From Saccoglossus kowalevskii (taxonomy: Eukaryota; Hemichordata; Enteropneusta; Harrimaniidae): a DNA stretch of 64,000 nt. Below are positions 56,077 through 64,000 of the stretch, in pieces. Made by a program: the position numbers and the translations under genes. The notes beneath the pieces are model-generated. The model saw nothing but the letters and a program-made list of their open reading frames with translations. It was not told the origin of the DNA and searched no databases. How positions within the stretch are numbered: the first letter of the stretch is position 1; every line of letters begins with the position of its first letter. The stretch covers positions 1-64,000 of the forward strand of contig NW_003131947.1 of NCBI RefSeq assembly GCF_000003605.2, given 5' to 3'.

Positions 56077-56306
56077 GGATTGTGTTCAACTATTTTGGTA
56101 GGGCTGCTAGACGATGCCTATTCACGAACGTGATCCCATTACTGCTCCACACGGGAACTCCGTCGGGTCGACCATATTGATGCCGAGCTTAGCATGGACG
56201 CCTGATCTCCATAGAAAGACAACTAACAGGACTCCCAACCTCAATCCGTCCAACAACCCCGGCCTCCAAGTAACTGGATTACAGGCGCACGCCACAACGC
56301 CCAGCC
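56077..56306 (-). pseudogene. 7SL: SRP RNA gene, copy 83, lacking helix 8 (66-nt deletion)
   Basis: This copy is 230 nt. About 66 nt are missing between the helix 6 GGAG loop and the AGTTCCCGTG segment, so half of helix 6, helix 7 and all of helix 8 (SRP54-binding site) are gone. The Alu domain, promoter and T5 terminator (56072-56076) are intact. GGCATCGTC and GTAATGGGATC are further changes. If transcribed, the RNA could bind SRP9/14 but should not bind SRP54 (inference). Confidence 0.9.
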
Positions 56307-56725
56307 ATTTACGCATGACATTTTAACGCTATTTATTGAATAGAAGTCAGTGCCATCTAAGATGGTACCAGGCATCCACCTGGTTTGCATGTCTGTTTTG
56401 AAGTTTACACAATAATCATTGCCCAATAACTATCTAAGACAATCGCTACATCAAAGTCGCCTATTCATAAAAACAAACCTCCGACAAAAATGGATACATG
56501 GCCTTATGACTGAATAGAAGTCATGTTTCTCAGCAGAGTTCGTGAACTTAAAACCAAGTGAAAATGTTCAAAGCATGAGAAAGTGAAATTAAAAACCATT
56601 GAAAATAAATGGATTTACAGTCATTTTTTGGGGGGTAAAAATACAATGTTCAATGAAAATCGTTTAATTATATTCGAAATATGCGATATATTAATATAAA
56701 AAGTATACTCAATATAAAGGAAAAA

Positions 56726-57021
56726 GGATTGTGTTCAACTATTTTGTTCGGGCTGCTAGACGCTGCCTATTCACGAGCGTGATCCCACTACTGCTCCACA
56801 CGGGAACTTTTACCTGCTGTGTTTCCACCCTGGGCCGATTCGTCCCTCATTATACAACCTGGTCGTCCTAACCTTCGTCGGGTCGACCATATTGATGCCG
56901 AGCTTAGCATGGACGCCTGATCTCCATAGAAAGACAACTAACAGGACTCCCAACCTCAACCCGTCCAACAACCCCGGCCTCCAAGTAACTGGATTACAGG
57001 CGCACGCCACAACGCCCAGCC
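56726..57021 (-). ncRNA. 7SL: SRP RNA gene, copy 84 (CACG form, GAAG helix 6 loop)
   Basis: The gene is the same as copy 10 in its 3' two thirds (CCCGAACAAAA, GAAG loop, AGCAGGU), but helix 5 is GGACGGGTTG and the promoter flank is GTCATCTATT. T5 at 56721-56725. The spacer downstream has TTCGAAATATGCG. Confidence 0.88.
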
Positions 57022-57445
57022 ATTTACGCATGACATTTTAACGCTATTTATTGAATAGATGACAGTGCCATCTACGATGGTACCTGGCATCCAACTGGTT
57101 TGCATGTCTGTTTTGAAGTTTACACAATAATCATTGCCCAATAACTATCTAAGACAATCACTACATCAAAGTCGCCTATTCATAAAAAAACCTCCGACAA
57201 AAATGGATACTAGTACATGGCCTTATGACTGAATAGAACTCATGTTTCTCAGCAGAGTTCGTGAACTTAAAACCAAGTGAAAGTGTTCAAAGCATGAGAA
57301 AGTGAAATTAAAATCCATAGAAAATAAATGGATTTACAGTAATTTTTGGGGTGATAAAAATACAATGTTCAATAAAAATCGTTGAATTATATTCGATATA
57401 TGCGATATATTAATATAAAAAGTATACTCAATATAAAGGAAAAAA

Positions 57446-57741
57446 GGATTGTGTTCAACTATTTTGGTAGGGCTGCTAGACGCTGCCTATTCACGAGCGC
57501 GATCCCACTACTGCTCCACATGGAAACTTTTGCTTGCTGTGTTTCCACCCTGGGCCGATTCGTCCCTCATTATACAACCTGGTCGTCATAACCTCCGTCT
57601 GGTCGACCATATTGATGCCGAGCTTAGCATGGACGCCTGATCTCCATAGAAAGACGAATAACAGGAATCCCAACCTCAACCCGTCCAACAACCCCGGCCT
57701 CCAAGTAACTGGATTACAGGCGCACGCCACAACGCCCAGCC
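57446..57741 (-). ncRNA. 7SL: SRP RNA gene, copy 85 (CGCG form)
   Basis: The gene is the same as copy 16, including TTATTCGTC. T6 at 57440-57445. The downstream spacer carries the GATACTAGTACATGG insertion near 57,207, so this unit is 720 bp. Confidence 0.89.
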
Positions 57742-58160
57742 ATTTACGCATGACATTTTAACGCTATTTATTGAATAGAAGTCAGTGCCATCTAAGATGG
57801 TACCTGGCATCCACCTGGTTTGCATGTCTGTTTTGAAGTTTACACAATAATCATTGCCCAATAACTATCTAAGACAATCACTACATCAAAGTCGCCTATT
57901 CATAAAAACAAACCTCCGACAAAAATGGATACATGGCCTTATGACTGAATAGAACTCATGTTTCTCAGCAGAGTTCGTGAACTTAAAACCAAGTGAAAGT
58001 GTTCAAAGCATGAGAAAATGAAATTAAAAACCATTGAAAATAAATGGATTTACAGTCATTTTTTGGGGGGTAAAAATACAATGTTCAATGAAAATCGTTG
58101 AATTATATTCGATATATGCGATATATTAATATAAAAAGTATACTCAAAATAAAGGAAAAA

Positions 58161-58455
58161 GGATTGTGTTCAACTATTTTGGTAGGGCTGCTAGACACTG
58201 CCATTCACGAGCGTGATCCCACTACTGCTCCACACGGGAAGTTTTGCCTGCTGTGTTTCCATCCTGGGCCGATTCGTCCCTCATTATACAACCTGGTCGT
58301 CCTAACCTCCGTCGGGTCGACCATATTGATGCCGAGCTTAGCATGGACGCCTGATCTCCATAGAAAGACAACTAACAGGACTCCCAACCTCAATCCGTCC
58401 AACAACCCCGGCCTCCAAGTAACTGGATTACAGGCGCACGCCACAACGCCCAGCC
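58161..58455 (-). ncRNA. 7SL: SRP RNA gene, copy 86 (CACG form)
   Basis: This 295-nt copy is of the copy 17 type. T5 at 58156-58160. The upstream spacer is short, with a G13 run (58558-58570) and GGATTGACAG, as in the block of copies 81-83. Confidence 0.89.
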
Positions 58456-58660
58456 ATTTACGCATGACATTTTAACGCTATTTATTGAATAGAAGACAGT
58501 GCCATCTACGATGAAATTAAAAACCATTGAAAATAAATGGATTGACAGTCATTTTTTGGGGGGGGGGGGGTAAAAATACAATGTTCAATGAAAATCGTTG
58601 AATTATATTCGATATATGCGATATATTAATATAAAAAGTATACTCAATATAAAGGAAAAA

Positions 58661-58890
58661 GGATTGTGTTCAACTATTTTGGTAGGGCTGCTAGACGATG
58701 CCTATTCACGAACGTGATCCCATTACTGCTCCACACGGGAACTCCGTCGGGTCGACCATATTGATGCCGAGCTTAGCATGGACACCTGATCTCCATAGAA
58801 AGACAACTAACAGGACTCCCAACCTCAATCCGTCCAACAACCCCGGCCTCCAAGTAACTGGATTACAGGCGCACGCCACAACGCCCAGCC
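58661..58890 (-). pseudogene. 7SL: SRP RNA gene, copy 87, lacking helix 8 (66-nt deletion)
   Basis: This copy is 230 nt with the same deletion junction as copy 83, from which it differs by AGGTGTCC before helix 6. T5 at 58656-58660. The TATA-like element is AATAATTAG. The presence of the same rare deletion in both tandem blocks shows that the block was duplicated after the deletion. Confidence 0.9.
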
Positions 58891-59308
58891 ATTTACGCAT
58901 GACATTTTAACGCTAATTATTGAATAGAAGACAGTGCCATATACGATGGTACCTGGCATCCAACTGGTTTGCATGTCTGTTTTGAAGTTTACACAATAAT
59001 CATTGCCCAATAACTATCTAAGACAATCACAACATCAAAGTCGCCTATTCATAAAAACAAACCTCCGACAAAAATGGATACATGGCCTTATGACTGAATA
59101 GAACTCATGTTTCTCAGCAGAGTTCGTGAACTTAAAACCAAGTGAAAATGTTCAAAGCATGAGAAAGTGAAATTAAAAACCATTGAAAATAAATGGATTT
59201 ACAGTCATTTTTTGGGGGTAAAAATACAATGTTCAATGCAAATCGTTGAATTATATTCGATATATGCGATATATTAATATAAAAAGTATACTCAATATAA
59301 AGGAAAAA

Positions 59309-59604
59309 GGATTGTGTTCAACCATTTTGGTAGGGCTGCTAGACGCTGCCTATTCACGAGCGTGATCCCACTACTGCTCCACACGGGAACTTTTGCCTGC
59401 TGTGTTTCCACCCTGGGCCGATTCGTCCCACCTTATACAACCTGGTCGTCCTAACCTCCGTCGGGTCGACCATATTGATGCCGAGCTTAGCATGGACGCC
59501 TGATCTCCATAGAAAGACAACTAACAGGACTCCCAACCTCAACCCGTCCAACAACCCCGACCTCCAAGTAACTGGATTACAGGCGCACGCCACAACGCCC
59601 AGCC
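59309..59604 (-). ncRNA. 7SL: SRP RNA gene, copy 88 (CACG form)
   Basis: It is of the copy 31 type (GTATAAGGTGGGACG, CCAAAATGG) with GGAGGTCGGGG at the foot of helix 5. T5 at 59304-59308. Confidence 0.89.
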
Positions 59605-60022
59605 ATTTACGCATGACATTTTAACGCTATTTATTGAATAGATGACAGTGCCATCTACGATGGTACCTGGCATCCAACTGGTTTGCATGTCTGTTTTGAA
59701 GTTTACACAATAATCATTGCCCAATAACTATCTAAGACAATCACTACATCAAAGTCGCCTATTCATAAAAAAACCTCCGACAAAAATGGATACATGGCCT
59801 TATGACTGAATAGAACTCATGTTTCTCAGCAGAGTTCGTGAACTTAAAACCAAGTGAAAGTGTTCAAAGCATGAGAAAGTGAAATTAAAATCCATAGAAA
59901 ATAAATGGATTTACAGTAATTTTTGGGGTGATAAAAATACAATGTTCAATAAAAATCGTTGAATTATATTCGATATATGCGATATATTAATATAAAAAGT
60001 ATACTCAATATAAAGGAAAAAA

Positions 60023-60316
60023 GGATTGTGTTCAACTATTTTGGTAGGGCTGCTAGACGCTGCCTATTCACGAGCGATCCCACTACTGCTCCACACGGAA
60101 ACTTTTGCCTGCTGTGTTTCCACCCTGGGCCGATTCGTCCCTCATTATACAACCTGGTCGTCCTAACCTCCGTCGGGTCGACCATATTGATGCCGAGCTT
60201 AGCATGGACGCCTGATCTCCATAGAAAGACAACTAACAGGACTCCCAACCTCAACCCGTCCAACAACCCCGGCCTCCAAGTAACTAGATTACAGGCGCAC
60301 GCCACAACGCCCAGCC
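60023..60316 (-). ncRNA. 7SL: SRP RNA gene, copy 89 (2-nt deletion form)
   Basis: This copy is 294 nt and of the copy 49/64 type (GGGATCGCTCG, TGTAATCTAG). T6 at 60017-60022. The upstream flank has ACGATTGAACC and AACCGCCGAC, matching copy 64. Confidence 0.88.
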
Positions 60317-60734
60317 ATTTACGCATGACATTTTAACGCTATTTATTGAATAGAAGACAGTGCCATCTACGATTGAACCTGGCATCCAACTGGTTTGCAT
60401 GTCTGTTTTGAAGTTTACACAATAATCATTGCTCAATAACTATCTAAGACAATCACTACATCAAAGTCGCCTATTCATAAAAACAAACCGCCGACAAAAA
60501 TGGATACATGGCCTTATGACTGAATAGAACTCGTGTTTCTCAGCAGAGTTCGTGAACTTAAAACCAAGTGAAAGTGTTCAAAGCATGAGAAAGTGAAATT
60601 AAAAACCATTGAAATAAATGGATTTACAGTCATTTTTTGGGGGGTAAAAATACAATGTCAATGAAAATCGTTGAATTATATTCGATATATGCGATATATT
60701 AATATAAAAAGTATACTCAATATAAAGGAAAAAA

Positions 60735-61028
60735 GGATTGTGTCAACTATTTGGTAGGGCTGCTAGACGCTGCCAATTCACGATCGTGATCCCACTACTG
60801 CTTCACACGGGAACTTTTGCCTGCTGTGTTTCCACCCTGGGCCGATTCGTCCCTCATTATACAACATGGTCGTCCTAACCTCCGTCGGGTCGGCCATATT
60901 GATGCCGAGCTTAGCATGGACGCCTGATCTCCATAGAAAGACAACTAACAGGACTCCCAACCTCAACCCGTACAACAACCCCGGCCTCCAAGTAACTGGA
61001 TTACAGGCGCACGCCACAACGCCCAGCC
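60735..61028 (-). ncRNA. 7SL: SRP RNA gene, copy 90 (CACG form)
   Basis: It is of the copy 60 type but 294 nt, with one-base losses in TTGACACAATCC and CTACCAAATAG near the 3' end. The neighbouring spacer also has one-base losses (TTGAAATAAATGG, CAATGTCAATG). They may be sequence errors. T6 at 60729-60734. Confidence 0.86.
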
Positions 61029-61446
61029 ATTTACGCATGACATTTTAACGCTATTTATTGAATAGATGACAGTGCCATCTACGATGGTACCTGGCATCCA
61101 ACTGGTTTGCATGTCTGTTTTGAAGTTTACACAATAATCATTGCCCAATAACTATCTAAGACAATCACTACATCAAAGTCGCCTATTCATAAAAAAACCT
61201 CCGACAAAAATGGATACATTGCCTTATGACTGAATAGAACTCATGTTTCTCAGCAGAGTTCGTGAACTTAAAACCAAGTGAAAGTGTTCAAAGCATGAGA
61301 AAGTGAAATTAAAATCCATTGAAAATAAATGGATTTACAGTAATTTTTGGGGTGATAAAAATACAATGTTCAATAAAAATCGTTGAATTATGTTCGATAT
61401 ATGCGATATATTAATATAAAAAGTATACTCAATATAAAGGAAAAAA

Positions 61447-61742
61447 GGATTGTGTTCAACTATTTTGGTAGGGCTGCTAGACGCTGCCTATTCACGAGCG
61501 CGATCCCACTACTGATCCACACGGAAACTTTTGCCTGCTGTGTTTCCATCCTGGGCCGATTCGTCCCTCATTATACAACCTGGTCGTCCTAACCTCCGTC
61601 GGGTCGACCATATTGATGCCGAGCTTAGCATGGACGCCTGATCTCCATAGAAAGACAACTATCATGACTCCCAACCTCAACCCGTCCAACAACCCCGGCC
61701 TCCAAGTAACTGGATTACAGGCGCACGCCACAACGCCCAGCC
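61447..61742 (-). ncRNA. 7SL: SRP RNA gene, copy 91 (CGCG form)
   Basis: GTGGATCAGTAG (as human GATCAGTAG in my recall), the AUG-GAAA-CAC helix 8 stem, and GAGTCATGATAG in helix 5. It resembles copy 30. T6 at 61441-61446. Confidence 0.89.
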
Positions 61743-62161
61743 ATTTACGCATGACATTTTAACGCTATTTATTGAATAGAAGACAGTGCCATCTACGATG
61801 GTACCTGGCATCCAACTGGTTTGCATGTCTGTTTTGAAGTTTACACAATAATTATTGCCCAATAACTATCTAAGACAATCACTACATCAAAGTCGCCTAT
61901 TCATAAAAACAAACCGCCGACAAAAATGGATACATGGCCTTATGACTGAATAGAACTCGTGTTTCTCAGCAGAGTTCGTGAACTTAAAACCAAGTGAAAG
62001 TGTTCAAAGCATGAGAAAGTGAAATTAAAAACCATTGAAAATAAATGGATTTACAGTCATTTTTTGGGGGGTAAAAATACAATGTTCAATGAAAATCGTT
62101 GAATTATATTCGATATATGCGATATATTAATATAAAAAGTATACTCAATATAAAGGAAAAA

Positions 62162-62456
62162 GGATTGTGTTCAACTATTTTGGTAGGGCTGCTAGACACT
62201 GCCATTCACGAGCGTGATCCCACTACTGCTCCACACGGGAAGTTTTGCCTGCTGTGTTTCCACCCTGGGCCGATTCGTCCCTCATTATACAACCTGGTCG
62301 TCCTAACCTCCGTCGGGTCGACCATATTGATGCCGAGCTTAGCATGGACGCCTGATCTCCATAGAAAGACAACAAACAGGACTCCCAACCTCAATCCGAC
62401 CAACAACCCCGGCCTCCAAGTAACTGGATTACAGGCGCACGCCACAACGCCCAGCC
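62162..62456 (-). ncRNA. 7SL: SRP RNA gene, copy 92 (CACG form)
   Basis: This is a 295-nt copy with GUGAAUGGC and one change in helix 5 (CCTGTTTGTTG). T5 at 62157-62161. Its short upstream spacer starts the run of three short units at the right end of the window. Confidence 0.9.
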
Positions 62457-62654
62457 ATTTACGCATGACATTTTAACGCTATTTATTGAATAGAAGACAG
62501 TGCCATCTACGATGAAATTAAAAACCATTGAAAATAAATGGATTTACAGTCATTTTTTGGGGGGTAAAAATACAATGTTCAATGAAAATCGTTTAATTAT
62601 ATTCGATATATGCGATATATTAATATAAAAAGTATACTCAATATAAAGGAAAAA

Positions 62655-62949
62655 GGATTGTGTTCAACTATTTTGGTAGGGCTGCTAGACACTGCCATTC
62701 ACGAGCGTGATCCCACTACTGCTCCACACGGGAAGTTTTGCCTGCTGTGTTTCCACCCTGTGCCGATTCGTCCCTCCTTATACAACCTGGTCGTCCTAAC
62801 CTCCGTCGGGTCGACCATATTGATGCCGAGCTTAGCATGGACGCCTGATCTCCATAGAAAGACAACTAACAGGACTCCCAACCTCAATCCGACCAACAAC
62901 CCCGGCCTCCAAGTAACTGGATTACAGGCGCACGCCGCAACGCCCAGCC
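62655..62949 (-). ncRNA. 7SL: SRP RNA gene, copy 93 (CACG form)
   Basis: This 295-nt copy has CGGCACAGGG in place of CGGCCCAGGG at helix 8 and GTATAAGGAGGG before it. T5 at 62650-62654. Upstream spacer short. Copy 94 appears identical. Confidence 0.89.
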
Positions 62950-63147
62950 ATTTACGCATGACATTTTAACGCTATTTATTGAATAGAAGACAGTGCCATC
63001 TACGATGAAATTAAAAACCATTGAAAATAAATGGATTTACAGTCATTTTTTGGGGGGTAAAAATACAATGTTCAATGAAAATCGTTTAATTATATTCGAT
63101 ATATGCGATATATTAATATAAAAAGTATACTCAATATAAAGGAAAAA

Positions 63148-63442
63148 GGATTGTGTTCAACTATTTTGGTAGGGCTGCTAGACACTGCCATTCACGAGCG
63201 TGATCCCACTACTGCTCCACACGGGAAGTTTTGCCTGCTGTGTTTCCACCCTGTGCCGATTCGTCCCTCCTTATACAACCTGGTCGTCCTAACCTCCGTC
63301 GGGTCGACCATATTGATGCCGAGCTTAGCATGGACGCCTGATCTCCATAGAAAGACAACTAACAGGACTCCCAACCTCAATCCGACCAACAACCCCGGCC
63401 TCCAAGTAACTGGATTACAGGCGCACGCCGCAACGCCCAGCC
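63148..63442 (-). ncRNA. 7SL: SRP RNA gene, copy 94 (CACG form)
   Basis: The gene and short spacer appear identical to copy 93 and its spacer, with exactly 493 bp between them: the cleanest recent single-unit duplication in the window. T5 at 63143-63147. Confidence 0.9.
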
Positions 63443-63640
63443 ATTTACGCATGACATTTTAACGCTATTTATTGAATAGAAGACAGTGCCATCTACGATG
63501 AAATTAAAAACCATTGAAAATAAATGGATTTACAGTCATTTTTTGGGGGGTAAAAATACAATGTTCAATGAAAATCGTTGAATTATATTCGATATATGCG
63601 ATATATTAATATAAAAAGTATACTCAATATAAAGGAAAAA

Positions 63641-63936
63641 GGATTGTGTTCAACTATTTTGGTAGGGCTGCTAGACGCTGCCTATTCACGAGCGTGATCC
63701 CACTACTGCTCCACACGGGAACTTTTGCCTGCTGTGTTTCCATCCTGGGCCGATTCGTCCCTCATTATACAACCTGGTCGTCCTAACCTCCGTCGGGTCG
63801 ACCATATTGATGCCGAGCTTAGCATGGACGCCTGATCTCATTAGAAAGACCACTAACAGGACTCCCAACCTCAACCCGTCCAACAACCCCGGCCTCCAAG
63901 TAACTGGATTACAGGCGCACGCCACAACGCCCAGCC
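63641..63936 (-). ncRNA. 7SL: SRP RNA gene, copy 95 (CACG form)
   Basis: GUGAAUAGGC is kept. The helix 8 stem is AUG-GAAA-CAC, and TAGTGGTCTTTCTAATGAG lies in helix 5. T5 at 63636-63640. The TATA region reads AATAAATGG. The promoter continues to the end of the window. Confidence 0.88.
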
Positions 63937-64000
63937 ATTTACGCATGACATTTTAACGCCATTTATTGAATAGATGACAGTGCCATCTACGATGGTACCT

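Larger units (their letters stand above)
54445..58890. repeat. 2,583-bp tandem duplication of a multi-copy block
   Basis: Copies 81-83 and 85-87 are the same three gene types in the same order. RNA starts are 55158/57741, 55872/58455 and 56306/58890, an offset of 2,583-2,584 bp. Each block contains a long unit, a long unit with short upstream spacer, and a 230-nt deleted gene. The first two gene types also occur together as copies 16-17. Confidence 0.9.
1..64000 (-). repeat. Tandem array of SRP RNA (7SL) gene units, 95 copies in window
   Basis: The entire window is one tandem repeat with all units in the same orientation. Unit length is 714-718 bp for most, about 493 bp for units with a spacer deletion, 434-435 bp for two that also have a gene deletion, and 720-743 bp for a few with insertions. 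Each unit has a GC-richer segment of about 296 bp, which is the SRP RNA gene, and an AT-rich spacer of about 420 or 198 bp. Gene length hardly varies (294-297 nt in 93 of 95 copies), while spacers vary in G-run length and large deletions. Neither end of the array lies in the window. Short open frames on both strands recur once per unit and follow from the RNA sequence; none looks coding. Confidence 0.97.

Noticed and set aside
1-64000. CRISPR array, rDNA or 5S array
   Set aside because: Units of about 715 bp with conserved spacers exclude CRISPR. The gene segment does not contain 5S or rRNA landmarks but does contain all SRP RNA landmarks.
1-64000. Retrovirus, LTR element, DNA transposon or LINE within the array
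   Set aside because: No unit is interrupted by foreign sequence; all length differences are explained by the spacer deletion, the 66-nt gene deletion, small duplications and homopolymer changes.

Overview
The whole window is one uninterrupted head-to-tail tandem array with no protein-coding gene. Every unit carries a near full-length signal recognition particle RNA (SRP RNA, 7SL RNA) gene on the minus strand. I count 95 copies: 93 of 294-297 nt and two of 230 nt with an internal deletion. The array runs off both ends of the window. The identification rests on motifs read directly in the minus-strand sequence: an Alu-domain start with the UGUAAUC U-turn, a helix 6 hairpin with a GGAG loop, helix 8 with CCCAGG / GAAA / AGCAGG, the S-domain string GUAGUGGGAUCGCG, and GUGAAUAG. 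They occur in the order and at the spacing of animal 7SL RNA as I recall it. The host is therefore a eukaryote and most likely an animal. The species cannot be named from this sequence; an invertebrate is only a guess. || Unit layout, read in the direction of transcription (right to left on the + strand): AT-rich spacer; a promoter with a TATA-like AATAAATAG about 30 bases before the RNA start; the RNA of about 296 nt; a run of 5-6 T as RNA polymerase III terminator; then the next spacer. Most units are 714-718 bp. Sixteen inter-gene spacers lack the same block of about 221 bp, giving units of about 493 bp (434-435 bp where the gene is also deleted). The deletion stops 58 bases upstream of the RNA start and leaves the core promoter intact. 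|| Two main sequence forms are interleaved. The CGCG form (about 50 copies, usually T6 terminator) keeps GGGAUCGCGC. The CACG form (38 copies, usually T5) has GGGAUCACGC; 22 of these also have GUGAAUGGC in place of GUGAAUAGGC and are 295 nt. Seven copies have a 2-nt deletion here (GGGAUCGCUC). || Region by region: 1-2.3 kb holds divergent copies 2-4. 2.3-16 kb is mixed, with many short units. 16-20 kb is mostly long CGCG units. 20.2-25.2 kb is a dimeric higher-order repeat (1,428 bp). 25-35 kb is mixed. 35-40.1 kb is less homogenised, with expanded G runs and a start-site duplication. 40-45 kb contains a 3.58-kb-spaced duplication. 46 kb holds a twin of copy 3. 46.5-54.4 kb is mixed. 54.4-58.9 kb is a 2,583-bp tandem duplication containing the two deleted copies. 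62.5-64 kb is a run of short units. Copies are numbered 1-95 from left to right. 'Upstream' of a gene means to its right on the + strand. RNA positions refer to a 296-nt consensus numbered from the right-hand end of each gene.
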